Positions 52,850-62,197 are shown, counted from the first letter of the stretch. The stretch: DNA of 64,000 bases from Gammaproteobacteria bacterium (GCA_024644945.1 JAHEGU010000003.1:62001-126000); one strand, 5' to 3'. Translations and numbers: made by a program. The notes: generated by a model from the sequence alone, not told the origin.

Positions 52850-54541
52850 TTACTTCGTTCTGTGTTGAAAAGAATCGCGGCGAAAACTGTATAGTGCCGT
52901 GGGGTCCACAGCGACATCTACCACCGCTGGTTTATTGCATGCGAGTGCTGCGCTTACCGCATCGGAGATTTCTGACACCCTGTCGACACGGAAGCCCGCA
53001 GCGCCATAGAGCTCGGCAATCTTATCGAAGGGTGGGCTGCTAACATCTGCCCCAATGTACCGCTCACCGAAGAAGTCCCGTTGATAGGCTTTTTCCGCTC
53101 CCCAGCACTGATTGTTCATAACAATCGTTACCGTATGGATGTCGTTATCGACAGCAGTACTGAGTTCAGAAACGGTCATTCCAAAACCACCGTCTCCCAT
53201 CAAGCTGACGACAGGCCGTTCTGGCTGTGCAAGTTTGACTCCGAGACCGCAGGCAAACGAGAATCCAACCAGGCCAAAATCCAGCGGTGTGAACAAGCTT
53301 GGCGGCTCCCAGTAGTTGAGTGCATCCGTAGCTTGAAGGCAAAGCGTTCCTGCATCCATGGTGACCGCAGCATTTTTAGGCAGAGCATCGCGCAATGATT
53401 TATATAATCCAGAGGGCTGGATTGGGTGAGCATCCGTGGCGGCGTCTGCATCTCGTTTTTCCAGAAATGCCTGGCGCTCATTCTGAAATGCCCGTGTCCA
53501 GGCCTCGACTTCAGCATGTGTTGCCATGTTTGCCAATCGCTCGCGGAGTTGCGTAGCGACTGTCTTTGCGTCAGCCCAGATACCAATTTCTACCGGAAAG
53601 TATCGACCGATGGCTGTTGGCTCCAGCTCAACCTGGATAATCGCCGCCGTCTCGCTCAAATTATCGTAAGAATAGAACGTGGAGTTGAATCCAAGCCGAG
53701 TACCCAGGGCTAGAATGACGTCTGCTTCCTTCGCCAATCGTGAGGCGACGGCATTACCCCGCGGGCCCATCTGGCCTGCATTGAGGGGGTGGCCAAACGG
53801 AATCGCATCGCCATGTCCAGGCGCAGTCACGACTGGCGTATTCATTGCTTCGGCCAGCTCAAGTACCTCAATGTGTCCACCGCTGTTCTTAATGCCACCG
53901 CCAATAATGATGACTGGATGGGCGGCTTTACTGAGCAGGTCAGCGGCTTCAATTATTTCGCGTGACGATGCCGAAGGAGTGCTCTGAGACCGATAGGAAG
54001 ATGGTTCTTGAAATTCTCCGTACTCTGCCGTGTCTGACAGAATATCCCGGGGCAGATTGAGTTGTACCGGCCCTCGTCTAGGCGTCATCGCTGTGCGAAA
54101 AGCATCGCGAAACATTTCCGGTATGCGTTCGGTCTGGGTGACGGTCCAGGTCTTCTTAGTGACGGGTTTGAACAGCGCCTGTTGATCCACTTCCTGAAAC
54201 GCATCGCGGTAGACGTGTCCGGAAGAGAGGGATCCCGCTATAGACACCACAGGAGAGAATGCGGCGGCCGCCTGGGCGAGACCGGTAACTAGATTTGTGG
54301 CCCCTGGTCCGTTCTGACCGGCGAGAATGACTCCTGCTCGACCCGATGCACGCGCATATCCGTCAGCCATATGGGTACCTGTGCGTTCATCATGCACGCC
54401 AACAAATTGGATATCTTCGGCGTCGTACAATGCGTCAAATATTTCCATGGTCGCTGAGCCGATCAGGCCAAATACATGTTTGACTTTTTCAACTTTCAAT
54501 GATGCAACTGCAGCTTGCCCACCCGATAGTTTGTGCTTCAA
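52850..54541 (-). CDS. Thiamine-diphosphate-dependent enzyme (Xsc/acetolactate synthase-like)
   Basis: 563 residues from TTG 54541 with AAGGA 8 bases upstream. ThDP-dependent large-subunit architecture: PYR domain with catalytic Glu in VHDERTG and QNGPGATN; PP domain with GDGGFGM...NNQCWG, the GDG-x-NN ThDP motif. The N-terminal FGLIGSATMEIFDAL, FQEVDQQALFKPVTK and the C-terminal NNQCWGAEK and FRRDSFQ segments resemble sulfoacetaldehyde acetyltransferase (Xsc) more than acetolactate synthase. The length is slightly short of Xsc. It may cleave a 2-oxoacid or C-S bond compound. Assignment within the family is tentative. Confidence 0.82.
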   Translation of the reverse strand: MKHKLSGGQAAVASLKVEKVKHVFGLIGSATMEIFDALYDAEDIQFVGVHDERTGTHMADGYARASGRAGVILAGQNGPGATNLVTGLAQAAAAFSPVVSIAGSLSSGHVYRDAFQEVDQQALFKPVTKKTWTVTQTERIPEMFRDAFRTAMTPRRGPVQLNLPRDILSDTAEYGEFQEPSSYRSQSTPSASSREIIEAADLLSKAAHPVIIIGGGIKNSGGHIEVLELAEAMNTPVVTAPGHGDAIPFGHPLNAGQMGPRGNAVASRLAKEADVILALGTRLGFNSTFYSYDNLSETAAIIQVELEPTAIGRYFPVEIGIWADAKTVATQLRERLANMATHAEVEAWTRAFQNERQAFLEKRDADAATDAHPIQPSGLYKSLRDALPKNAAVTMDAGTLCLQATDALNYWEPPSLFTPLDFGLVGFSFACGLGVKLAQPERPVVSLMGDGGFGMTVSELSTAVDNDIHTVTIVMNNQCWGAEKAYQRDFFGERYIGADVSSPPFDKIAELYGAAGFRVDRVSEISDAVSAALACNKPAVVDVAVDPTALYSFRRDSFQHRTK

Positions 54542-54605
54542 TTCTATTGTCCTTATTATGTAAGTATATTGATTAACTAAATGAAATAACGTGTTTAAAT
54601 TGCAA

Positions 54606-55418
54606 CTAATTCTTTATGTGCTTAAAAAACGCAAGCAGCGGTTCGGTGAATAACGATGGTTGTTCCACTAGCCCCATGTGTTGAAGATGTGGCACAACGA
54701 TCGTTCTCGAATCGTCTATTTCGCTTGCGATGGCGTGGGCCATCGCCGGCGTGCTGCCACTGTCATTTTCTGAGGTCATCACCAGGGCAGGGTGTGTGAT
54801 CGGCGGTTGTGGTCGGATCAGTTCCAATACACCGTTGGCCAGCACCTGGCGGCATTGGCTATAGATCACTGGATCGTTCTTTATTACCCAGTCTCGAACC
54901 ATGGAAATCACATCGGTTCGCGCTGATCTGAATTGCGGTGTAAACCAGCGTTCAATAGTAGTGTCTAGAGTAGCCGCGGGCCCTCCCGCTTCGCTTAAGC
55001 TTGCGCGTTCCTCAACCAGCTTTTGTGCTTCGGGGCTGCGTTCATGAGGGGAATTGAGGATTCCAAGAGCCTTAACCCGTTCGGGATGATCCATTGCGAA
55101 CCTGCGATTTATCATACCGCCCAGAGAGAATCCCGCGATACTACAAGACTCTATATCCAGGAAATCCAGCAGTTCGACCAATTGTTTGGAAAACAAGGTA
55201 AGTGAGGGCAGCGCGGGTGGGGGTGCGCTGTCGCCATGTCCATACAGATCGTAATTCAACACGCGATGACGCAGAGACAACTCAGGTTGGTGCCACTGCC
55301 ATGTGTGTCTATTAAGCCCCAAGCCATGAATCAGGACAACCACAGATGCTTCTTCGGACCCGCTCAAGTAATAGGCGCTTCCGTTGTCGGAAAATCTAAC
55401 TTGTTCGTTATTTGTCAT
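54606..55418 (-). CDS. Alpha/beta-hydrolase (3-oxoadipate enol-lactonase-like)
   Basis: 270 residues. The oxyanion motif HGLGLNRHTW, the nucleophile GFSLGGMI (Ser near 98) and the downstream His in VPHLQHMGLVEQP place it among PcaD/hydrolase-type enzymes. It may hydrolyse a lactone, ester or C-C bond product of the operon. Its ATG overlaps the GntR gene stop by 4 bases, so it is coupled to the regulator. The next gene, the TPP enzyme, begins 64 bases later. Confidence 0.85.
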   Translation of the reverse strand: MTNNEQVRFSDNGSAYYLSGSEEASVVVLIHGLGLNRHTWQWHQPELSLRHRVLNYDLYGHGDSAPPPALPSLTLFSKQLVELLDFLDIESCSIAGFSLGGMINRRFAMDHPERVKALGILNSPHERSPEAQKLVEERASLSEAGGPAATLDTTIERWFTPQFRSARTDVISMVRDWVIKNDPVIYSQCRQVLANGVLELIRPQPPITHPALVMTSENDSGSTPAMAHAIASEIDDSRTIVVPHLQHMGLVEQPSLFTEPLLAFFKHIKN

Positions 55419-56176
55419 ATTGCGGTGGAAGTTGTTTTGGCCTTGGAGTCGATTTCATCCTGGGCCATGCGTAACAGAACTGCATCACGTGCAGCTTCAA
55501 GATGAGCGATGCTTGCTGCGCGCGCGGCTATACGATCTCGCTTGATCAATGCCTCAGTCAGTCTACGCATTTCCTCTAGCGACGCCATGCGGCGGTCGGG
55601 GTCTTGCATCAATCTGCTCCTGAGGTAATAAATACGATCTATAATGTTTTCTAGAGAGCGTCGAATTTCAACATTGCGACAGCCGTTGAACAAAACATCA
55701 TAATACTGCTGCTTGGCAGCGCGAGTGCGATTGAGGTCGAAGGCGGTCAGGCATTGCTCCAGATTTGAATACGCTTGGTTTAAAGCTGTTGTTTCCTCGG
55801 GACTCGCACGTTCTGTGAAGAGCTCGGCCGCCAAGGTTTCCAAGGTGGCTCTAAGTTCAAATATTTCGCATACTTTTTGCACGTTTAATGTCGCGACGCG
55901 ATATCCACGATAGGATTGACGTTCGATCAGACCACTGGCCTCCAGTTTTACCAGGGCTTCGCGCAGTATTGAACGGCTAGCGCCTGTCAGCGCGCACAGC
56001 TCACGCTCCACCAGCTTTTGACCGGTCGAAAAATATCCATTTAAAATCGCACCGCGTATCAGGTCCTGTGCTTTCGCTCGTCTGGTTGTGTCCTTAAGGT
56101 TGATCCCTGACTTGATTGCGACAACGGGTTCACGAGTGACGGTCATAATATTCAATGCTGAAAGCGTGTGGGACAA
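55415..56176 (-). CDS. GntR-family transcriptional regulator, FCD type
   Basis: 253 residues from TTG 56176 (ATG 56146 is an alternative). The winged helix reads RDLIRGAILNGYFSTGQKLVERELCALTGASRSILREALVKLEASGLIERQSYRGYRV in pieces, with the usual GxRxxhREAL-type recognition helix; the C-terminal all-helical FCD domain carries metal or carboxylate ligands. It probably binds a carboxylic acid and controls the operon that it heads. The TTGTATACAA palindrome 9 bases upstream matches FCD-type operators. It is divergent from the GMC gene. Confidence 0.9.
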   Translation of the reverse strand: MSHTLSALNIMTVTREPVVAIKSGINLKDTTRRAKAQDLIRGAILNGYFSTGQKLVERELCALTGASRSILREALVKLEASGLIERQSYRGYRVATLNVQKVCEIFELRATLETLAAELFTERASPEETTALNQAYSNLEQCLTAFDLNRTRAAKQQYYDVLFNGCRNVEIRRSLENIIDRIYYLRSRLMQDPDRRMASLEEMRRLTEALIKRDRIAARAASIAHLEAARDAVLLRMAQDEIDSKAKTTSTAI

Positions 56177-56185
56177 TTTGATAGA

Positions 56186-56195
56186 TTGTATACAA
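56186..56195. promoter_or_regulatory. GntR/FCD operator candidate
   Basis: TTGTATACAA is a perfect 10-bp palindrome, the typical FadR/GntR-FCD operator form, 9 bases upstream of the regulator gene. Confidence 0.7.
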
Positions 56196-56268
56196 AAAAA
56201 TAAGATTTAATCGATCGTTCCTGAAACTTGTGCAAAAAGATAATGAAATGTCTGCTTCACTGATATTA

Positions 56269-56279
56269 TTGTATGACAA
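56269..56279. promoter_or_regulatory. Second, imperfect GntR-type site
   Basis: TTGT-ATG-ACAA is a weaker inverted repeat 160 bases before the GMC start and 74 bases from the first site. It could serve the divergent promoter. Confidence 0.35.
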
Positions 56280-56429
56280 AGTTGTTTGAAGTTCGATCTA
56301 ACCATAGTGGTTGGGGATCTAAATATTTTAACCTTCAGTCATCGATAGGCCCTAAAAAATACAGAAAATTTGCGCTGGAGTAATTCGACTTTGAAATCGA
56401 GTAATAAGCAGATCAAACTGCAAACAGTT

Positions 56430-58076
56430 ATGAAGAACCATCAGGAATTCGATTACATCATTCTTGGCGCCGGATCGGCGGGCTGCGTATTGGCAAATGA
56501 ACTCAGTCAAGACCCGCATAACAAAGTATTGATCCTGGAAGCCGGTCCTATGGATTGGAATCTCCTGATCCACATGCCGGCTGGGGTCTATAGCGTACAT
56601 AAGGACCCAAAAATAAATTGGAATTACGACAGCGAGGATGAACAACAGCTCGACAGCAGGAATATCACCTTGCCTAGAGGCAAGGTGCTGGGCGGGTCGT
56701 CATCGATCAACTCCATGGTCTACATGCGCGGCCACCCACAGGACTATGACTATTGGGCCATTAAACATTCATTGCCCAAATGGACTTATGACCAATGCCT
56801 GCCCTACTTCAAGAAGTGTGAATCCTCAGACCGTGGAGCCAGTGACTGGCGAGGTGCCGATGGTCGTCTAGGCGTCACCCAGGGAAAACTGGACAATCCG
56901 TTGTTCGATGCTTTTATCGAAGCGGGGACGCAGTCTGGACAAGGTGTCACGGACGATCCCAACGGCTATAAGCCAGAAGGGGTCGCGAGGCTGGATAGCA
57001 CAACCAAACACGGGCGCCGATCCAGCGCGGCGGTCGCGCACCTGAAACCAGCGCTGTCGCGTCCTAATTTGACCTTACTGACCCGGGCTCTTGCGACACG
57101 GATAGTGATACAGAATGGCCGCGCAACCGGAGTTGAATTCAAGCACAATGGGAAAGACTATAACGCCCATTCCTCGAGGGAGGTTATTGTGTCCACCGGT
57201 GCGATCAAATCCCCGCAAGTTCTAATGCTGTCCGGAATTGGGCCCGCGGAACACATCAAGGATATTGGAATCAATCCTGTTCACCATCTGCCGGGTGTCG
57301 GGCAGAATCTACAGGATCATCTTTCCATATCGGTTATCTACGAGTCCAGGAAACCGGTCACATTCCACAATGCCAGCAAACCTTTGAAAAAACTCCTTAT
57401 GGGGTGCCAGTGGTTGCTGACCCGTAAAGGATTTGTTGCGTCGAATATCTGGGAGGCCGGTGGTCATATACGTGGATACAAAGAAGTCGAGTACCCCAAT
57501 CTTCAATATCATTTTGCACCCATACATACCGAATACTCCGGTACTAAGATGAAGCTTTTTCAGGCATTCACCACACAACTCGATCAGTTGCGACCGAGAA
57601 GCCGTGGAGAAATTCGGTTGCTGTCGGCAGATCCGGAACATCGGCCTGCGGCAATATTCAACTATCTGTCCGATCCTTTCGATCTCGATGAGATGGTGCA
57701 GGCGGTCAAGCGTATTCGCGAGCTCATATCTCAACCTGCGTTTGATGAATTTCGAGGAAAAGAACTTGATCCTGGACCCGCTGTAGTATCCGATTTGGAT
57801 ATCGAGAGATTTATCAGGACGACCACCACCACAGACTACCATCCGAGTTGCAGCTGCCGTATGGGTGTCGATGAGATGGCAGTGGTGGATGAGGAAATGC
57901 GCGTCCACGGTTTGGAGGGTTTGCGCGTGGTGGACGCGTCCGTAATGCCGGATATCATCAGTGGCAATCTGAATGCACCGACCCAGATGATGGCTCTGAA
58001 AGTCTGTGATCTAATTCTCGATCGCGAAGCGTTACCCCCTTTTAAAGCCCAGTATTCTTTCAACCAACGTCAGTGA
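56430..58076 (+). CDS. GMC-family FAD oxidoreductase (choline dehydrogenase-like)
   Basis: I start at ATG 56430; the frame upstream has only TTG 56370 and lacks family likeness. 548 residues. FAD motif GAGSAGCVLA near 13-22, GMC signature 1 (LPRGKVLGGSSSINSMVYMRG) in the first third, signature 2 with STGAIKSPQVLMLSGIGP, and the catalytic HPSCSCRMG and NLNAPTQMMA at the end. Relatives oxidise choline, alcohols or PEG-type substrates to aldehydes. The ALDH in the divergent operon could take the aldehyde on. Divergent transcription from the GntR operon suggests shared control. Confidence 0.9.
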   Translation: MKNHQEFDYIILGAGSAGCVLANELSQDPHNKVLILEAGPMDWNLLIHMPAGVYSVHKDPKINWNYDSEDEQQLDSRNITLPRGKVLGGSSSINSMVYMRGHPQDYDYWAIKHSLPKWTYDQCLPYFKKCESSDRGASDWRGADGRLGVTQGKLDNPLFDAFIEAGTQSGQGVTDDPNGYKPEGVARLDSTTKHGRRSSAAVAHLKPALSRPNLTLLTRALATRIVIQNGRATGVEFKHNGKDYNAHSSREVIVSTGAIKSPQVLMLSGIGPAEHIKDIGINPVHHLPGVGQNLQDHLSISVIYESRKPVTFHNASKPLKKLLMGCQWLLTRKGFVASNIWEAGGHIRGYKEVEYPNLQYHFAPIHTEYSGTKMKLFQAFTTQLDQLRPRSRGEIRLLSADPEHRPAAIFNYLSDPFDLDEMVQAVKRIRELISQPAFDEFRGKELDPGPAVVSDLDIERFIRTTTTTDYHPSCSCRMGVDEMAVVDEEMRVHGLEGLRVVDASVMPDIISGNLNAPTQMMALKVCDLILDREALPPFKAQYSFNQRQ

Positions 58077-58167
58077 TATGTATACAGGATTTTTAGCGGA
58101 GTTGGTGTGAACAATTACTTTTGTCGCCGCCAGTAAAAATTCGGATCACTGTTCTGCTTAGCGATTG

Positions 58168-59085
58168 CTAAATTACGGGTAACGGCTTTCGACGCAATCC
58201 GCTGAGGGCGTTCCCGGCAATTGCTATTAATAAGATGGTGCCTCCTGCCAGAGTATAAACGCTCACGGTTTCTCCAAGGAAAATCCAGACCCAGAAAGGT
58301 CCCAACAGAACTTCTGTCATAGATAACAAAGCGAGTTCGGCAGCGGGGACCACCCTTGAACCAATGGTATAGATCGCAAGCCCCAGGCCGACCTGGAATA
58401 CACCCATGGACAGGGCGATTAGCACATCACGCAGCGGTACCATAAGGCCGTAGCCTTGCACGGAGCATACGCCAGCAGATACTAAAACTGAGAAAACACC
58501 AGCCAGAAGAACTGCGGGTAACATGTTTTCCAGCTTCTTCCAGCGTAATGCAATCGTAAAAACCGCAAATCCCAGAGCGGATACCAGGGCCGCCAAATTT
58601 CCTTGCAGCTGTCCTGCTGAAACACCTTGAACCACCATCAAAGTAATACCGGCGATCGCAAATACCATTGAAATCCAAGTAGCTTTGCGTACTGACTCTC
58701 CAAGGAGAACCAAGCCGAGAGCTGCAGCAAAGAACGGCGCGGAGGCGAATAGAAACATGGCATTTGCCACCGTTGTATTTATGATGGCATAGATGCCACC
58801 GGCAAAAGCCATAACCAGCCCCATACCTCCAACAATCCCCGCAATACCTGACTGTTGAATGGTTTTGATTGGCTTGAAGCCAGATCGAAAACAGATTAAA
58901 AAAAATAAGAATGTAGCAAGGGCGCAAGAACGATAAAATAAAATCTGCCAGATGTTGGCGATTTCTATGCTTCGAATCCCTAAGCCCATGGTCGACCAGA
59001 AGGCGCCAGCCAGCAGTACCAGAATGACCCCGGTCACATATGAGATATTCGTTGGACTAACTTCAGGCAGGGTGGCACTCGCCAT
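58168..59085 (-). CDS. EamA/DMT-family transporter (exporter-like)
   Basis: 305 residues with ten predicted membrane helices in two EamA repeats. The first repeat holds FLFASAPFFAAALGLVLLGESVRKATWISM, the second LALLSMTEVLLGPFWVWIFLGETVS, the classic repeat ends with a conserved E. Such proteins export amino acids, nucleosides or metabolites. It lies on the minus strand after the GMC gene. Substrate unknown. Confidence 0.85.
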   Translation of the reverse strand: MASATLPEVSPTNISYVTGVILVLLAGAFWSTMGLGIRSIEIANIWQILFYRSCALATFLFFLICFRSGFKPIKTIQQSGIAGIVGGMGLVMAFAGGIYAIINTTVANAMFLFASAPFFAAALGLVLLGESVRKATWISMVFAIAGITLMVVQGVSAGQLQGNLAALVSALGFAVFTIALRWKKLENMLPAVLLAGVFSVLVSAGVCSVQGYGLMVPLRDVLIALSMGVFQVGLGLAIYTIGSRVVPAAELALLSMTEVLLGPFWVWIFLGETVSVYTLAGGTILLIAIAGNALSGLRRKPLPVI

Positions 59086-59239
59086 AGGTCAAATTTTGAG
59101 AAGAAAAAATCCGAATCGACTGTAATTCAACCTGGAGGATTTGAAAAGCTTTGCCCGTTAGCCGATTCGTTGATTTATGGCGCCATAGAAAATTTGTCGC
59201 ATTGGCATTTCTGCGGAAGATTCAAATGGAGTTGCAGTC

Positions 59240-60589
59240 TCAAGTCGCTCGCACGCATTTCTCATACAGGTTGGGTAGTCTTCCTTGCGGATCATACTTG
59301 GACTTTAGAGTCCGATAGTAGTCACCTCCGTATATCTTCCAGAACTCCTGCTCAGGATAGTATGACGTCGAATAAAGAGATTTTAACCCCCCAAGAGAAT
59401 CGACCATTGACTCGATTCTTCGGTTGAAGTGGCCTGCCGGATATCTGTCTCTAAATCGCAGCACATCCCAGAATCCAAAGTTAACATAGGTCGTGTCGGA
59501 TTCCATTGGAAACAAGGGAAATTTGTGCCCAGATTTCCGATGCGGTGTGACAGGACACATCCATACCGGCGTAATGCCGATTTCTTTCTGGAAGAAACTT
59601 AAAAACTCTGCGGTATTCTTAATGGGAATATCAACGTCTTGAATGATGGATTCGCGTTGAAATCCAAACAGTCTCTCAATTTTTTCCAGAACTTCCCACT
59701 GATTGTTCCATCGCATCACGCGTGTGTAAAAACGCGAATTGAGCCGGTTCTTTCCCAGCAGACGACGAAGCAATGGATTCTGTGCGCCTATATTCTTCGA
59801 GCACCAGAACCAATCGGTGTCCCATCGCCAGATGTAGTTTTTTATAGTGAGGTAGTCATTTTCCTTCTCTAACAGCGAACGATAGTAAATGTCGTGACTG
59901 GTGTAGTCACTCACACTATCGGCGCTGATTGAAAAGCGTGCTGTTGTCAAAACAAATTTATATTCTCCGAATGCCACGCCATCTGCAAAATCAGCACCAC
60001 TCTGAAGAGAATCTGACAACGCGGCAAGGAAAGCTTCAATGTCGTCAAACTGCTCATGTTGCAACGCGACGAAGGGCTGAGTCGGAATAGTGCGAGCGCG
60101 CACCCTTGTTGCGTATCCCAGAGTCCCATAACTGTTAGGAAAGCCAAAGAACAAATCGGCATGCTCGTTATCGGGCGTGCAGGTCACTAAGTCGCCATTC
60201 GGCAACGCTATATCCAGCTCAAGCATGGTTTCATGCACCAGGCCATAACGAAAACTTGAGGACTCGATACCGATTCCAGACACTGCTCCACCAATGGTGA
60301 TTGACTTCAATTGGGGGACTACACAAGGCATAACCTTGTAATGACAACAGGCGTTTACCAGCTCATCATATGGCGTCATTGCCTCGACATCGACCCACGC
60401 ATGGTCGGTGTTTACTTCGAGTACATGGGTCAGGGGATTAGCATCGATACCGTGACGGATCTTGGGTCGATTGCGGAACAGATTTGAGGTGGATTTTGAA
60501 AGACGAGCTGGAGATGTGTTCAACGAACGAGCAAACTCCCCGGCACGTTCGGCATAACTTTGCATTATCAGTCCGTTATCCTCCTGCAT
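59240..60589 (-). CDS. FAD-dependent oxidoreductase (DHCR24-like), possible methylene-fatty-acid reductase TmsA-like
   Basis: 449 residues. FAD_binding_4 (PCMH type) domain: VEAMTPYDELVNACCHYKVMPCVVP, then ITIGGAVSGIGIESSSFRYGLVHETM and LFFGFPNSYGTLGYATRVRARTIP, close to the DHCR24/sterol delta-24 reductase branch. The covalent His of some relatives is not evident. Its start overlaps the preceding methyltransferase by 14 bases. The same pair (flavoprotein plus CFA-like methyltransferase) makes 10-methyl fatty acids (TmsA/TmsB), or takes part in furan fatty acid synthesis; which of these applies is inference. Confidence 0.85.
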   Translation of the reverse strand: MQEDNGLIMQSYAERAGEFARSLNTSPARLSKSTSNLFRNRPKIRHGIDANPLTHVLEVNTDHAWVDVEAMTPYDELVNACCHYKVMPCVVPQLKSITIGGAVSGIGIESSSFRYGLVHETMLELDIALPNGDLVTCTPDNEHADLFFGFPNSYGTLGYATRVRARTIPTQPFVALQHEQFDDIEAFLAALSDSLQSGADFADGVAFGEYKFVLTTARFSISADSVSDYTSHDIYYRSLLEKENDYLTIKNYIWRWDTDWFWCSKNIGAQNPLLRRLLGKNRLNSRFYTRVMRWNNQWEVLEKIERLFGFQRESIIQDVDIPIKNTAEFLSFFQKEIGITPVWMCPVTPHRKSGHKFPLFPMESDTTYVNFGFWDVLRFRDRYPAGHFNRRIESMVDSLGGLKSLYSTSYYPEQEFWKIYGGDYYRTLKSKYDPQGRLPNLYEKCVRAT

Positions 60590-61859
60590 CAGATAAATTC
60601 TCTTTCTCGTAGATGAAATGGCGACTCATCGGAAAGTTTTCACGGGTTACATTGCCTTTGCTGAAGAGAATTTGGAATAGATACGTTGTGCCCTGGGGCG
60701 AACGAAACATTTCGGCACAGGAAACCAGATAAGTGCGCCAGACGCGTCTAAAGCGGTCATCAAAGCGGACGGGGTCCAAGCTGTGAATTTCGTTCCATTT
60801 GGCATCGAAGCGCGTCGTCCATTCATCCAGTGTCAATGCATAGTGACGACGGAGGTTCTCTACATCGAGAATCTCTAGGCCGCAAGCTTCCATTTCTGCC
60901 AGAGTGTCAGAGAGGCTGGGGATCCAGCCTCCCGGAAATATGTGTTTGCGAATGTAAAACTCTGTATTTCTGGTTCCAACATGACCAATAAAATGCAGCA
61001 TCCCAAGGCCGCCGGGTTTCAAGGCCGCGGCATGTGCCTTCACCACATCTTGTAATTGATCGCGCCCTGCGTGTTCAAGAACGCCAATAGAGACAACTTT
61101 GTCATACTGCTCCATGTCTTCCCGGAAATCAGCTTCTACGACTTCTAGAGCATGACCAAGGTTTTCCTCTTCAATTCGTCCAGCAAGCCACTCGACCTGC
61201 TCTGTGGTTGTATTGGTTCCGCGCACTGAGACATCATATTTGTCCTGCGCATAAAACATGAATCCGCCGAATCCGCAGCCGATATCGAGTACGCGGTCTC
61301 CTGGTTGAAGGCAGACCTTTTGACAGACATGGTCGATTTTGTTGACCTGGGCTTGTTCGACCGTTTCTGTTCCGGGCTTCCAGTAGGCGCAGGTGTACAT
61401 CATGTGAGGCAGGTCGAGCCACTTCTGGTAAAACTCTGTGCCGATGCCATAGTGAAATCTTGCATTTTTTTTGGCTTGCGCAACGGTCCGATTCCCAAAC
61501 CTGAACTCGTGCCATCGATTTCGAATTTTTAAAAGAAGAGGCGCCTGCTGAGTGAATCCACTTTCAAAGGCAATGCTCACTGCCTGTCCAATGTCACCTT
61601 CAATGTCTAGACCACTATCAAAATAAGCTTCAAGTAACCCAACATGTCCAAACAATACACAACGCCACTCAGACCAGTGATTATTATATATAAGTGTAAT
61701 GGATGGTTTACTTTCACTGCCTGCAAAAACACTCCCGTCGGCGAATCTAGCATTGAAGCTGAGCGAGGAATGTTCTGAAATGTCTTGAAACTTGTTCCGC
61801 AGTAAATTCCGGGCGATTTTATTCATTTTATTTTCCCTGGCACCTGTTTTGGGATTCAA
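60576..61859 (-). CDS. Cyclopropane-fatty-acid-synthase-family methyltransferase (possible TmsB-like)
   Basis: 427 residues, near the size of CFA synthase with its N-terminal lipid-binding part. The SAM motif VLDIGCGFGGFMFYA is at about 196; YGIGTEFYQKWLDLPHMMYTCAYW and later HIFPGGWIPSLSDTLAEMEACGL are typical. CFA-like enzymes add a methylene group to unsaturated phospholipid acyl chains; TmsB makes a methylene branch instead. The flavoprotein gene follows with a 14-base overlap, supporting the methyl-branch route. Cytoplasmic membrane face. Confidence 0.88.
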   Translation of the reverse strand: MNPKTGARENKMNKIARNLLRNKFQDISEHSSLSFNARFADGSVFAGSESKPSITLIYNNHWSEWRCVLFGHVGLLEAYFDSGLDIEGDIGQAVSIAFESGFTQQAPLLLKIRNRWHEFRFGNRTVAQAKKNARFHYGIGTEFYQKWLDLPHMMYTCAYWKPGTETVEQAQVNKIDHVCQKVCLQPGDRVLDIGCGFGGFMFYAQDKYDVSVRGTNTTTEQVEWLAGRIEEENLGHALEVVEADFREDMEQYDKVVSIGVLEHAGRDQLQDVVKAHAAALKPGGLGMLHFIGHVGTRNTEFYIRKHIFPGGWIPSLSDTLAEMEACGLEILDVENLRRHYALTLDEWTTRFDAKWNEIHSLDPVRFDDRFRRVWRTYLVSCAEMFRSPQGTTYLFQILFSKGNVTRENFPMSRHFIYEKENLSDAGG

Positions 61860-62026
61860 ACCTGAAATGTCTATCAGAAATTTGAGACAGTGCTTCAGAA
61901 TATCGACCGATCGTTTGCTTCATATAAACACTCACTCAGGCGTGATAGCTGCAATTCTACTATCGCGCCCTTGTATTAACAAAGTTGGTTGGTTTACCTA
62001 GATGTAAAGAATTTAGGCCTGTTTCT

Positions 62027-62197
62027 TTACGATGTCCCCAAAGGTTTAGGATTTGCAAGAACTGGCTCTACATTCGAATTTTCCAAACTGGACAATACCG
62101 TCTTTTCGTCTACTCCGAAATCGATCAGACAGGCAACCTCACCAACATCCATTTCCTCTAGGTCGTCTATAGTGTTAAGACATATTGCGTATGATAT
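62027..62197 (-). pseudogene. Remnant of a MupA/Atu3671-type luciferase-like monooxygenase gene
   Basis: On the minus strand an open stretch ends at TAA 62029-62027 and carries LEEMDVGEVACLIDFGVDEKTVLSSL, the recognisable C-terminal segment of MupA/Atu3671-family FMN-dependent luciferase-like enzymes, usually linked to nonribosomal peptide synthesis. An in-frame TAA (62200-62198) lies 56 codons before; no start or upstream body is present, since an unrelated gene ends at 62256. It is a deletion scar. The rest of 61860-62255 shows nothing else. Confidence 0.65.

Noticed and set aside
58079-58086. TGTATACA after the GMC gene as another GntR site
   Set aside because: It lies at the 3' end of the GMC gene, away from any promoter, and 8 bp can occur by chance.
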